Assembly: GCA_029204225.1 (NCBI GenBank)
Contig: CM055106.1
Location: 47,190,633-47,254,632 of the forward strand
From: Diphasiastrum complanatum
Lineage: Eukaryota > Streptophyta > Lycopodiopsida > Lycopodiales > Lycopodiaceae
DNA length: 64,000 bases
Direction: 5' to 3'
This document shows, in pieces, positions 10,271 through 21,740 of the stretch. A model generated the notes under the pieces. The model had not been told where the DNA came from and ran no database searches. It saw nothing but the letters and a program-made list of their open reading frames with translations. Numbering within the stretch: the stretch's first letter is position 1; each line of letters starts with the position of its first letter. The position numbers and the translations under genes were made by a program.

Positions 10271-11467
10271 TCATCCCCAATCATGTCCAACATATAAAAG
10301 GAAAAGAATGCGTAATAATGAAGCATCAAGTCGAAGGGTGAGGATTTGCATGCTCCATCCAAAGTAGGGAACCAACATAAACTCGGCAATAAGTCGAAAC
10401 ATGGACCTGTAATCCATCATAGGCTCCCACATTATTCGAAAATACTTTTTATCATAAGGACAATAAAAAAGAGTATCAAACTCTTTTGGCATCACATCCT
10501 CCCGAACCTTACCATCAATGACTTGCTCACATAGAATAGGCGATGTACCAACATCATGATGAAGAGTAAGTGTAGAACCAAAAGAATCAGCAAGAGGTAC
10601 TGATTTTAAAGAGGCATGTGCCTTCCTTTCGTAGTAAGATATTTCTTTGCTGTCCTGCAAAGTCTCCAATAGCCGACAAGGAACTGTTATGGGCTGTTCA
10701 ACACTTTGCTGCCCAAAGTGTTCCCAACATGGACCATGTTGTCCATAATCTTCTGCAGGCTGTCCCCAAAGCATAATGGACTGCGCATGATGTAAAATGG
10801 GCTGTAAATGACCAAAAGAAGATGACTGAACCTGCTGTTCAACATCTTCATCATAAAAATTTAGCAAACTATCAAGAGATGCATCAACGATGGCGTCATC
10901 AAAGCTGTCCCTCGAAGAGGCATGAGATGACATGGAAGATTTTTCAAATAATGAAAAATTCTCTCCAAACAAATGCTCACTCTTAACACTTTGAACAAAA
11001 GTACTAATTGATATATGTTGATTCCCTCCTCGATTAGTACAAAATGGTTTCAAAGAGTGCTCGAATTTTTCAGCCTTTGATAAAACATCGAATTGAAAAG
11101 GTTTCGCATGAAACTTTTCACTAATGCATCCATCATATGCATCAACTTGCGGTGCCTTGAAAAAAGAAGATTGTTTCAACATCTGCTCAATGTATCGTTG
11201 TTGAGAGATGAAGATTCCAACCCCATTTGGAAGATCAACAAGAACCCAAGTGTGGTTCTTTATGAGTGAGTTATACTCCTCTTGCATCGCATCCTCCAAA
11301 CATTTTACTCCTCTGGCCTGCTCATAAAAAACAGGTTCTACTGCACCATCCTCAATAGAAATAAGAGCAAAATCAGAAAAATCAGCAAATTCTACTGATT
11401 TAGTAGAGGCACGAGTCTTCCCTTCATAGAAATGATCCACTTTGCTGTCCTGCAAAGTCTGCAACAA
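10271..11467 (-). pseudogene. Copia A RT-region remnant with internal deletion and duplicated linker
   Basis: A 398-codon open frame that is not a functional RT. It starts with linker sequence (LQTLQDSKVDHFYEGK) and the RT entry ALEDAM-like EDAMQEEYNSLIKNHTW and VLVDLPNG. It then jumps directly to GIFISQQRYIEQMLK, which lies after the catalytic palm in copia RT; the YxDD region is deleted. Further on, the linker recurs in diverged form (LETLQDSKEISYYERK...VREDVMPKEFDTL) after a second GQQSVEQ stretch. The remaining sequence is unrecognised. The frame staying open after such rearrangement is notable, but no function is implied. Confidence 0.8.
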
Positions 11468-11488
11468 CCATTTAGGGATTGGTTTGGG

Positions 11489-12166
11489 CTATCCAACAGC
11501 CTTACCTTTGTCAACACTTTGCTGTCCAGAGTGTTCCGAACTTGGACCTTGCTGTCCAATGTTTTCCGAACTTGGACCTTGCTGCCCAATGTCTTCCACA
11601 GGCTGCTGTTCACCATAAATAGGTTCTTCTTGATGAACTACGGGCTGCAAAATTGAAGAAGTAGTGGGCTGTCCACTAGAAGTAGATGGCAGTCCCTTTT
11701 CTTCATGATTAGATGGCAAAACCAAATCTGGAAATATTTCAAGATATGCATCATGGGGGAAGTCCCCTTTCATGACATGAGTGGGCGCAACATCATAGGA
11801 GGTCTTTTCATCAAAATGAACATCACGACTCACTATGATTTTATTAGTATCCATATTAAACAACCTATAACCCTTGCTTTCGCTACTATAGCCAACAAAT
11901 ATGCATTTAACTCTTTTATCATCAAGCTTGGTTCTTAGCTTATCGGGAATGAAAGCATAAGTCGTGCAACCAAAGATGCGTAAGTGAGAAACAGTAGGCT
12001 TCTTACCATACCAAACTTCATAAGGAGTTAATACCTTCAAGGCTTTAGTAGGACACCGATTACTAATGTAAGCTGCCGTTATAACCGCTTCAGCCCAAAA
12101 CTTGTGAGGTAGGCCCTTTCCCTTGCATCTCCATAATAGTGCGATTCTTTCTTTTGGCAACACCAT
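11489..12166 (-). pseudogene. Copia A integrase carboxy-terminal part
   Basis: Overlaps the end of the core frame and continues in another frame: GLPHKFWAEAVITAAYISNR, TPYEVWYGKKPTVSHLRIFG and CIFVGYSSESKGYRLF are the conserved copia integrase tail. An acidic/Gln-rich linker with repeated GQQGPSSE units follows, ending at a stop before the RT region. The frame change relative to the core at about 12100-12166 shows loss of a continuous polyprotein. Confidence 0.88.
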
Positions 12167-12614
12167 TTTGTTGAGGTGTGTAAGGGGTTGTCATTTGATG
12201 ATGGATACCTTTGCTTTGAAGATAAGTACCAAACGTATTCTTTGTATATTCCCCTCCTCGGTTGGTACGTAAGATTTTCAAAGAGTGCCCAAACTGGTTT
12301 TCTATCATTGTTGGAAAATCCTTAAAGCGTTGAAAAACTTCAAATTTTGCCTTCATAGGATAAATCCATGTAAATCTTGAAAGGTCATCAATAAAAGTAA
12401 CAAAGTACTTACACCTTCCAATGGATTCGGTCCTCATTGGACCACATACATCAATATGAACCAAATCAAATTTGCCATCAACTCGAATAGTTCCATCAAT
12501 TGGAAAAGCTTGCCTTTGAAATTTTCCAAGTATGCATCCTTCGCATACATGTCTTTCGGGATGCTCAATATTAGTAATGTCTTCAACCATATTGAATCTC
12601 TTCAACATCTTCAA
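12090..12614 (-). pseudogene. Copia A integrase core, catalytic residues mutated
   Basis: The GAG-pre-integrase end (HVCEGCILGKFQRQAFP) leads into the rve core. The first aspartate is present (LVHIDVCGP), but the usual RTDRGGE reads RTNRGGE and the usual NGVAERKNRT reads NGVAKRKNRT. Thus two of the three DDE residues are changed (D to N, E to K). Both fit single transitions, as expected from C-to-T decay of methylated DNA. Catalysis is not expected. Confidence 0.88.
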
Positions 12615-12713
12615 GCTAGCAAAGTTGAGATGTCCAAACCTAGCATGCCATTATTCAGCCAACTCCAAAGAATGTGAACTTGATGCAACAAGACAAAAAG
12701 ATGATGAAGCTCT

Positions 12714-14165
12714 TCACTCATAGGTATCCATAAGGAACAATCCACCACGTAATGTTCCCGAAGCAATGATCATAAGAGATCTCTTTGGGTCTTTGATAAG
12801 ACATTTGTCTTCTTTGAATTCCACAACCAATTCTTGGTTCATAATTGTAGACACCGAAATGAGATTCTTTTTTATTTTTGGAACATAAAGTACATTACGA
12901 ATGTACTTCTCCTCACCATTGGGTAAGATAATGGGGATCACTCCAATACCTTTGATAGGATAAGAGGTGTTATCAACACCTTGAACTTTGCTTCCATCAT
13001 GCACTTTCACAAGCTTTTTGAAGACCTCTTTGTGATAAGTCATATGACGTGTGGCACCGCTATCAATCACCCAATCAATAGATGAAAGAACAACAACTTG
13101 TAAAGCTGAAGATGAGCTGTTTTTTGCTGAAAAACCAACAAGATTTGAAGTGGCAGAAATCTCGTCTTTAGGAGAGATGAGATTATTAGTGACAAAAGCA
13201 TAATCATTATTAAAAAGATTATCCTCCTTTCCAAATTGTTGTTCCAAAGTAATGATTGCGGTATTTGTATCGTTACCTTTCTCTTTTTCCTTTGCAAGCC
13301 TCTTCCTACATTCTTTGATGTGATGCCCAAACTTCTTGCAATAGTGGCACTTACCCTTCTTCTTGGAGCCTTGATCTTGAGCTTCCTTAGATTTTTGATC
13401 ATCTTTGGAAGTGTTGAAAGAAGGCTTCCCTTTCCACTTGCCTTTGCCTTTGCCTTTTGCAAAGAAAGCTTGATCTTCTTGTTCACCAAAGTTAATCCTT
13501 GTTTGCTCTTCTTGAAGAAGTAAGCCAACAAGTTCGTCGAAGGAGATTTGCTGTCCCCTAAGAGAAATGCTCAATGATGACACAAATGGAAGGTAAGAAT
13601 TAGGAAGAGAGTTAAGAGTAATAGATACAAATTGTGAGTTCTCAATCACCTCATCAATACTAAGAAGCTCCTCTTGAAGATCCTTGATGTTCGTCAAGTG
13701 ATTTGTAAGCAAATCACCCTCTTGCATCTTCAAGATAGAAAGTTGACTTCGAAGATATACTACTTTTGCCGCATTCTTTACTTAAAACATCTTGGCAAGA
13801 GTCTCCCAAGCACTTTTGGAAGTCTTGCATGATCTAATATGAGGAAGGATATATCTCTTCACTGATAATGCAATGACGGAATGTGCTTGTGCATCTCGTC
13901 GATCCCACTTCTTTTGCTCATCGAAAGACACCTCCGTAGATGAAGAAGTAGTTGTTCTAGATGGTGTAATAGGTGCCAAGGTAGGCGGCCTCTCTTCGTC
14001 ACCATTAACTACTTCCCACAAACCTTTAGCAATTAGAAGGTTCTTTATCATGTAGCACCACAAGGAATAGTTTGTGCCATCCAGCCTATCTTCATTAAAT
14101 AAAGAAACCGATAGACTCTGATTCTTTAGCCATAACAGAGATAGGAAATAGACTTTCCAAGACAA
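12714..14165 (-). pseudogene. Copia A gag and aspartic protease
   Basis: Two frames. 14165-13782 gives the gag start (FNEDRLDGTNYSLW and LLIAKGLWEVVNG, then WDRRDAQAHSVIALSV, ending AWETLAKMF). 13733-12714 continues with MQEGDLLTNHLTNIKDL, a Lys/Gly-rich stretch and a CCHC knuckle (CHYCKKFGHHIKEC). The protease follows (DWVIDSGATRHMTY with active-site DSGA) and then YIRNVLYVPKIKKNLISVS. The break near 13733-13782 is a stop plus frame change. The protein would form the particle and process the polyprotein. Confidence 0.9.
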
Positions 14166-14705
14166 AATCTACTCAAAGGGCAGCAACCTCAAAGCTGAAA
14201 TTATGAGCACAATAGATTGCAATACTCCACATGCAATTTGCTCAACAAGTAATGAAATAGGTGGCTGATTTCTGCACAAAAAACAGAATGCTCACAAATA
14301 GGTAGACTTCGAATGAAGCCAAAACCAAAACCAGAAATTTGTGGCTGAAAAGAGTGCACACTATGTGCATATAGAGCTGATGGTAACGCCCTACTCCAAG
14401 CTCACCAACAGGGAAATTTCAGCAAAAAATGTGTCCAAAACACATGTATCTTCATTTAAGAAGTAAATCTGAAATTTTTAGCATGTACTTGAGTCAAGAT
14501 CACATGCAATTGGTTTGAGCATGGGCGCCCTACTGCTAGCTCTCAAATAGGTGAAGGTGCCCTGCAATTTCCTGCAAAAAAGTTATAAGAAGATGAACAG
14601 ATTCTTCTCCTGCAAAAATCAGCAGCTTGATGATTTTTGCAACCAAAAGGAGAAGAAGATAGCTTCCTATTGGGCGCCCTCCTGCAAGCAATATGATCAC
14701 CTAAA

Positions 14706-14718
14706 GGCTCTGATACCA
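14706..14718 (-). other. Copia A primer binding site (initiator tRNA-Met)
   Basis: Minus-strand TGGTATCAGAGCC directly inside the 5' LTR end (TTTCCA), complementary to the 3' end of plant initiator tRNA-Met. Confidence 0.92.
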
Positions 14719-16275
14719 TGGAAATAGAAGCCTAAGGATCCAGAATCTTAACTATTCAATATCACAAAGCATTCTCAAAAGAAAGAGAGAGATGGCTAGA
14801 AACCCTCTTGTAGAAACTCGTGGACAGCCAAGGAGAATAGTCAGTATTGCTTACAAAAGTCACATACAAATGGGATGCACACACATATAGTCCAAGATGA
14901 CTATCTAACTTCATGACTATTGGCTATCCAACTACTTGACTCTTGGCTTTCCAACTACTTGACTATTGACTATCCAACTTTCTATAAGTTACATAGAAAG
15001 AATACGGTACCTCTAATATGTCAAGTTGGGGTACTTAATGACACAATAAGGCCTAGTGGACCCTGTTGGGAGAGAGGGAGGAAGAATAAATGACGAACAC
15101 GAACGAGAAACGAACTCGAACAGAAAATGTTCGTGCGCAGCGGAATGAGTTAAATGACTCTCCCTAAGCATGACTACGCTCTATCAGAATGAACAGAACT
15201 TTAGTCATAGAAATCACAGTCATTCTAGATTACGTAGCCAAACATTTAAATGGATGAAGCGCTAGATGAATAATTTGTCGCGAATTGCAAGACAAATTAT
15301 TTGTCGCGAATGATTCGCAAAGAGCTGGACTGTGCTCGACTGATAATTAGTCGCGAATTATTCGCGAAAGACAAGACTACAAGTTCATCGTCTATTACCA
15401 GAAAGAGCAACAAGAAAGATCAGACAGGATGAAGAATAAGCATAGGATAATTGACAGATCTAAAACGCAGAACAAATGAACTGTGTCAGATTAAGTATAT
15501 CAAGTATACAAGTCAATAATGCGGTAGAGCACAAGACTGTAGCGGACGAAATCGCGTGCCCTACAAAGCTTATTTTAGTCTGTAATGAGGAATAGAACCT
15601 CCTTCACTTGTTCTAGACTTATCTTACTTCATCAGAATTCATCATCATAGAATACGCAAATGGTATCCAATATATATACATAATATTACAGGTGTGCAGA
15701 TGCGAAAATACAGAGTGGATGTGCTGTCTGTAGGAGATCGTGGGTGGCTGCAATCGTTGTTCAATTTGTTAGCGCAACTGCATGGGGTGAGCGTAAAAAG
15801 GGTGCGACGTCAGCCAGTACTGAAGTGAACGTTGGTGATGACGCAAAAGTGCGTCACTCTTACAAATGGCCTTAGGATAAGATTTACAGGGTGCCTTATC
15901 TGTTAGGGCACCTTTGGCATTCAGTAAGGTAGTGTCCCCTTTTCGCCTGTCACCATGACCTGTGTAAGAACACAGTGTCGCGATTCATTCGCCTTTTCTT
16001 CGTCTGTGCGAATTTGCGTGTAGAAAATACAGACTGCGTGACAACGTTAGAAAAATATGCAGCATGAATGGAGGCAGATTAAAATTGGGATTTAGGAGAG
16101 TAAGAGGAGTAAATCCAACAGACCCATGAGTCCCTACCAAGTTAATTTCATACTAACTTAGCTAGCTCTAAGTTCAGTAGGCCTAATATAATAAATGACC
16201 ATGGTTACACAACTCTCGACCTTTTGGGTCAAATTAACCTACGGTAATGTAAGCAATTCCATTTACATTCCAACA
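14719..16275 (-). repeat. Copia A 5' LTR, interrupted by a nested solo LTR
   Basis: LTR sequence occupies 14719-15063 and resumes at 16121-16275; together about 500 bp, matching the 3' LTR. The 1,057 bp between is an insertion from another family. Confidence 0.92.
15064..16120 (-). mobile_element. Solo LTR of copia family B, nested in copia A
   Basis: Begins TGTTGGGAGAG and ends AATCCAACA, with perfect 5-bp target duplications GACCC at 15059-15063 and 16121-16125. No internal sequence is present, so it is a solo LTR left by LTR-LTR recombination. The same LTR occurs at 41089-42083 and 57392-58502, and inverted at 49260-49703 and 59130-60266. It inserted after copia A. Confidence 0.93.
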
Positions 16276-17060
16276 TAAATGGAGTAAACAAAAAGCCACA
16301 ATAGAGCTTAAAGAGGTGATAAGACAAAAAATGAAAATCCTCCAATGGTTGTGTCAAACGTTTGATGACTTTGTTGCTATGCACATCACTTTGGTCTCGT
16401 TATCCTTACCACTTTGTTACTTTTGGCTGATCAATTGCGTGATGGAATTCAAAGATTGGACACTCCAAGATTAGTCCTTCATGTACATTCAACTTATCTT
16501 AACAATCAAATATGGATGAAGTGCTCTAATTGTATTTGATTTCCTCAAAAGCACATTAAGGACGATGAAATATTTCCATCTCTTATTGAACGGAGGGGAG
16601 ATTGCATTCTCTTACAATCAAATCGTTGATCTTAGCTAGGAGATACTTTAGTATGGTGTGGTCTTGCTAGATTTTTGCATCTTGTTGAGGTAAAATCAAC
16701 ACTACCCTAATGCTAAGAGGAGCTTTGCCGTTACATACAATAATTTCTTATTATGTTGTTTGAAAGCTAGAAGGTAGGTGACATGGAAAAGAGAGAAACA
16801 AGCCTGTTCTCGAAGATAGAGAGCATCTCTTTATAAAAAAAGTAGGGTAGTGGCTTTCTAGAAGCCTACCACAATGAGGTGCTAACCTTGTGCAAGAAGA
16901 TTATTTTTTTCAAAATCAGCAGTAGGCTAAAGCAAGATAACTATACATTTGCCACAAAATTCGAATTTTAAACCATAATTGCATCAATAAATCACACATT
17001 CTTTGTCTTTGCAAGCATCTTTCCTTCTTAAGGTTAAATGAGTGGAACATAGAATCAACT
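16276..17060. other. Spacer, no gene recognised
   Basis: AT-rich sequence with frequent stops in all frames; no motif or repeat recognised. Confidence 0.6.
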
Positions 17061-17375
17061 ATGGTAGTTGAGCAAATCATGCCTGAAGAAGCATTCAATG
17101 GAAACAAAGCCCAAAGTTTCACTCCTAGTAGTGTTCTTTGCAGGACTTGCCCACATGTTCCTTTGCAGTGTATATTCTTACATTACGGTGAGGAGGAGAA
17201 GGCTTCTCGACCATATGATCTCGAGATTAGGAAGAAGATCATAAGTCAAGATGTGAGCTCTAATGAGGACCACTCACCTCAAGTTCAAGAACATGAGAAG
17301 AAGGGGCCTTTTCAAGCCAATCTGATGGCTTCTTCCCATCCAACAGTCCTCCTTGCTCGCGATCCAAGCCATTGA
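17061..17375 (+). other. Unrecognised 104-codon open frame
   Basis: A moderately long plus-strand frame, hydrophilic in its second half (KASRPYDLEIRKKIIS and VQEHEKKGPFQ). It lies just before the AT-hook frame and could be part of the same decayed element. No family recognised; it may be chance. Confidence 0.25.
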
Positions 17376-17378
17376 TTT

Positions 17379-17858
17379 ATGGAGGCTTCATCCTACTGCT
17401 TTGCCTCTATTCGCATGCCAAAACTGGGTCTTGGAGATGCGGCTCCCTTCTACACACTGCTCCTTGCGGCTAGCAGCAAGCGAGTTGTCCCACGCCTCTT
17501 CTTCCTCCTCCACGAGCTCTCTGGCTCTAGCTATGGTATCCGCAAGAGACCAGGAAGGCCCAAGGGTGCACCGAACAAGAAAGGCAAGGCACAGAAACTG
17601 CCAGGGAGGAGAGGACGACCACGCAGGGCTCAAGGTACAGGTAGAGGTGCAGTATCACAGCCAGTTGGAGCAGGTGTTGTTGGTTTGGCTTGCTTGGGGG
17701 CTGATGCGGAGGCAGATTGGGAGGATGAGGATGACGAGTCCTCCTCGGATACACAGCCCATGCCACTTCCAGACAGGCAGAGATATCGGCTACGAGAGTC
17801 AGCTCGGGGCCCTGAGTTGTCTCCAGAGCATTCGTCTGAGTCAGAGCCAGAGCATTGA
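17379..17858 (+). pseudogene. AT-hook tail, probably hAT transposase carboxy terminus
   Basis: The frame carries two AT-hook cores (KRPGRPKG and GRRGRPRRA), then an acidic stretch (WEDEDDESSSD) and a Ser/Glu-rich end. The hAT copy at 21136-21740 also ends in an acidic/Ser-rich region with AT-hook-like RPRGRGRP and GRPRGRPAKRG, so this is likely the last exon of a related element. A possible splice acceptor (CTCTAG) lies near 17530, which would make the first 50 codons intron. AT-hooks bind the minor groove of A/T tracts. Confidence 0.5.
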
Positions 17859-18474
17859 TTGTGGCTCTGTTGTTTTAGTTTCAGTAGTTTGTCTCTAGCA
17901 GACGGTCTACCATTGTACTCAGATGATTTTTCACATTATATAGTGTTTGGCTTACATTATTTGCTGCACATTGTGCGTATGTCGCTTTGTACATGTGATG
18001 CTGTATTTTCAATTTTATGTCGAGTTCTATGTGTGTGTGTGAATCCTTTTTTCATTTAATTTCGTTTGAAGTGAATGCTAGCTTCACATATATGCACCTA
18101 CATCATGAGCACAGCAATCACCCCTACACCCCAAACGACATTTCATAAACACATGTAATACATCTGCATTTAAAAAAATTACAGAGATTGCATCTTACAT
18201 GACCAGGCTCGCGTTGCACAAAAAACAACTATGTATGTATTCAACCGTTGTATCAAGATAACATCACATATACTGTCACTTTTTTAAGCAGCCATCTAGT
18301 TATTTGCTGCACCATAAACTGCCAAAAACTACATAGCAACAGTCCGCCACATACGGCTGGACCTTATCTATTCTAAACATCCCTCACTGATCCTCCACCG
18401 ACTCCTCGCCCTCGTCTGGTGCATTGTTTTGTCGCTCTTGCTCTGCCTCCAGGTTAGCCCGAGCTGCCTCCTGG

Positions 18475-18786
18475 TTAGCCCGACGTCTGGCCGCCCTTTC
18501 CCTGACCATGATGAGCTGCCGTCGTGTGAAATTCATTCCGATCATCCAGATCCAGCTCGACAGCGGGGACAGGATCCATAGCGGGGGCGGGTGGCTCCAG
18601 TTCTGGATTTCTCTGCCAAGTCTGTCGCAGCATCTCTCGGATATCTGCCTCTTGCTTCCGATGTCTCACGTTGTGCCTTTGGATATCTTCCTCAAGCTTC
18701 CTCCTGGCTTCGCCCTCGGGCTTCGGTGGTATGCGCTCTGCCATCTCGATCGACCTTCTCCTCACAACACCCTGGTCCTTGAACAC
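18475..18786 (-). pseudogene. Charged helical frame in a second hAT-like element
   Basis: A minus-strand frame rich in Arg/Glu (EGEARRKLEEDIQRHNV, EADIREMLRQTWQRN) followed by a Pro/acidic linker. It sits downstream, in minus orientation, of the tandem repeats and GGTACC block at 18955-19356. That is the same layout as the leader and amino-terminal region of the minus hAT copy at 21830-23310. No BED finger was found, so the assignment rests on context. Confidence 0.35.
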
Positions 18787-18954
18787 CCTCTCACAGCACC
18801 CTGGCTCTCAAACAGCCTGTCACTGGCTCTCGCTTGCTCTCTCACTATCTATCACTAGCTCTCTCACAGCCTCTGAAAATGCCGACCACAATGGCATTGT
18901 GAGTGCCTATTTATCCCCACAGCCTGATAAGCCATGTGGATCCCCATCATCCAT

Positions 18955-19140
18955 CCATGTGCCTCTGTACCTACCCCCATGTGATGCTCCCCCCCTGTGT
19001 TGGTCTCCCATTGGCCCCATGGTCTGCTCACCCAGAGTGCCCATGTGCCTCTGTACCTGCCCCCATGTGATGCTCCCCCCCTGTGTTGGTCTCCCATTGG
19101 CCCCATGGTCTGCTCACCCACAGTGCCCATGTGCCACTGC
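18955..19140 (+). repeat. 86-bp tandem repeat, two copies
   Basis: The segment starting GCCTCTGTACCT at 18961 recurs at 19047, period 86, with very few differences; a partial third copy begins near 19133. Confidence 0.9.
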
Positions 19141-19283
19141 ACCAGTCCCCTGCACCATGTACTGTACCCTTTTTTTTTACACCCAGTACCCCTTTTTTTC
19201 CATTTTGTTGTCCTTTTTTGGTAAGTAATAGGCAAAAAAAAACTATTAAATATATTAAGAAATAATTTTTTTTTATTAAAAAT

Positions 19284-19356
19284 GGTACTGCCCTGGTACC
19301 GCGGATCCCAGGGCGGTACCGTACCGGCGGTACCATACCAGCGGTACCAGGGGGTA
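19284..19356. repeat. Cluster of GGTACC/GGTAC palindromes beside a TA repeat
   Basis: Within about 70 bp there are at least four GGTACC-type palindromes (TGGTACC, CGGTACCG, GCGGTACC). They lie directly next to the (TA)n at 19361-19374. This resembles a transposon subterminal region with repeated transposase-binding sites, parallel to the GGACGCGTCC repeats at 23161-23310. Confidence 0.6.
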
Positions 19357-19374
19357 CTATGATATATATATATC

Positions 19375-21740
19375 AGACATAAGGGTCCGGGCCAAAGTGC
19401 AATTCGCGCAGCGATAGAGGAGGTCGGACCACAGCGCGTTGTCCAAGTATAATCTTCCTTCATTAGTTGCTTGGTCATTTGCTGCTTGATGTTGATACAA
19501 TAGTTTTGCGTAGTTTTCGATTGATTGCAATGTGTTTTTGAGCTGTGGACTGATCGTGTGAACGTATCGCGAAAGGTTGTGACAGACAATGCGTCCAACT
19601 GCCGTGGTATGGGGGAGCTTCTTATGGCAGACTACCCCTCCATTGTCTGGACTCCATGTGCCGCACACTCACTGGACCTCCTCCTGCATTCCATCGGGCG
19701 CCTGCCTTGGGTCAGTGACATTCTCACGAGGGCACTTGCAGTTGTGGACTTCGTCACACGCAAGCGCCGCATGACGGCCCTTTTCTGCACATTCAGCAGG
19801 TAAGCTCCTACTTATTTTTTGGCTCGTTCAAGATGCTTCCTTATTTTTTGCTCGTTTCATGTGTGCATCTCATTCCGTTTGTCAATGCAGGCTCGACTTG
19901 AAGAAGCCCGCTCGCACCCGCTTCGCCTACCAATTCATCATGCTTGAGTGGCTACACAAGCTCAAGGGTGAATTGCGGCACATGGCCACTTCGGCAGAGT
20001 TCACCGCCATGGACCTGTCCACGACCCCAGAGGGCTTGGCCTTCCATGACATCTTATTCATGGAGCCTTTCCGGGTGGATATGCAGCAGCTCATGGACGT
20101 CATGCGCCCCATCCACTCTGTTATGAGGCTCGTTGATTGCGAGGGGTGCACGATGGGCCTCATTTACGAGTTCATGGAACGCATAGGCGAGTCTCTCCAG
20201 CGATTTGAGCTGGACCTTGCCGGGTATAACCTTTTTCCGTCTCGCTATCCTTACTTCCATTTCGCACTCTGTTTCGTCTTGCTGCCGCAACACGATGGTA
20301 TGTAACTGTTGCCTCCACGTGGTTTGGTCCACAGGTTGGAGCCTATCAGGCGCTTGTGGCAGCGGCGATGGGATAAGTTTCACCGGCCCATTCACAGTGT
20401 GGCCAACATAATGCATCCGCTGTTTCAGAGCGAGAGGCAGTACGACGATGCAGAGCTGCGTGCGGACTGGTTCGCATACATCTGCCTCCTCAGCAGCGAC
20501 ACTGGGTTCCGCAGCAGGCTCGAGGTGCAGAGGCTCGGTTACAGGTAAACTCTTGATCTATCGTACCATGTCGTTCGTTCAATTTCCCTGCGGTGGCTCA
20601 AGTGTACTCAAGCATATCGTTGCTCAACTGCAGGCACTCTCTGGGGTTGTTCGGCGAGGACCTCGCACGTGTTCGAGAGAACAGGCTCTTGCCTGTATCA
20701 TGGTGGGAGAGCTACGATGCCGGGCAGCCAGACCTGAGGACGCTCGTGCTCCGAGTCCTTTCACAGGTATGTTGTCTGATCTCATTCATCCAACCAATTT
20801 GCACATTTTCTCTACAAGGTCGGTACTCACTGGAGTTGTTGCCAATTAATGCAGGACTGTTCTGCTTGCGTGTGCGAGCGGAACTGGTCAGCGTTCAGCC
20901 TTGTTCATACGAACAGGCGGAACCGTCTGACGACGGAGCAATGCAATGACCTGGTGTATTGCAACACCAACACCAGAGTGGTTCGACGCATCACAGAGAG
21001 CATGAGGCGCACGCGCCCTACTGCTGCAGGTATATTTCATTGCTCTGTCGTTTTGCTTTCGTATTGGTTGAAGACATTCAATTTAATGCCGTCACGGTTG
21101 CTTCGTCTATTCTCACGAATGATTGGCTTGTGCAGGTCAACCTTGATGAGTGCCTGGTTGCAGCGGCAAGTCGTGAGCCAGAGCCAGAGGTTGATCCAGA
21201 CAATGCCGCTCGGCGTGCTCTGCGGGGTGATCCCGAGGATGATGCCGATGCTGATGAGACCACCACCCTCCCTGCTGACGTTCCATTGCCCTCCTCTGAT
21301 GATGAGCCCACATATGATTCAGACGAGACGGTCGACCTAGCAGGGTATGGTCCACGTGCCCCACCCAGTACTCCCGCTTCACGCCCCCTTTCAGATGATG
21401 GCTGGTCAGAGTTTGCGAGGGAGACAGAGGCTGCTGCCCAGAGACAGATAGCGCAGAGACGACTCAGAGCATCACAAGCAGGCAGTTCCTCCCAGAGACG
21501 CCCCCGTGGCAGAGGGAGACCCCCAGGCAGGAGTGTACCATAGAGGGTTCCTTCCGGCAGACCCAGAGGCAGGCCAGCCAAGAGGGGACGCACTGATGAT
21601 TTTTCTAGTCGTCTCTTGGCAGGCGTTGGCCCTGACTTAGAGGAGTCCCAGATGCCTCCAGACTCCCAGCCAGACTTTGTATTTGACACCCCTGCAGATG
21701 CATCTGGCACGCAGAGGGATGATTTTTTTAGCACAGATTC
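19375..21740 (+). mobile_element. hAT-type DNA transposon, plus copy, internally deleted
   Basis: It begins just after a TA repeat with a terminal sequence (CAGACATAAGGGTCCGGG) shared with the inverted copy ending at about 23310. Only some 25 bp of the end is kept before the sequence jumps into the DUF659 part of the transposase, so the leader and BED finger exon are missing. The 3' side runs into an antisense gypsy RT piece at about 21727. Confidence 0.8.

Larger units (their letters stand above)
9651..16275 (-). mobile_element. Ty1/copia element A, minus strand, both LTRs present
   Basis: Complete LTR-internal-LTR layout on the minus strand: 5' LTR at the right (16275-14719, split by a nested solo LTR), PBS, gag-protease, integrase, a deleted RT region, PPT, and 3' LTR at the left (10152-9651). 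Flanking bases are GAAAT before 9651 and TAAAT after 16275, a plausible 5-bp target duplication with one change. The internal region is too short for a complete pol because the RT core is gone. Integrase also lacks catalytic residues, so the copy is dead or non-autonomous. Confidence 0.92.

Noticed and set aside
10346-10534. Plus-strand frames across 10300-13500
   Set aside because: Antisense shadows of the minus-strand copia A gag-pol region.
21078-21734. 218-codon minus-strand frame
   Set aside because: Antisense of the hAT acidic/AT-hook tail; no domain of its own.
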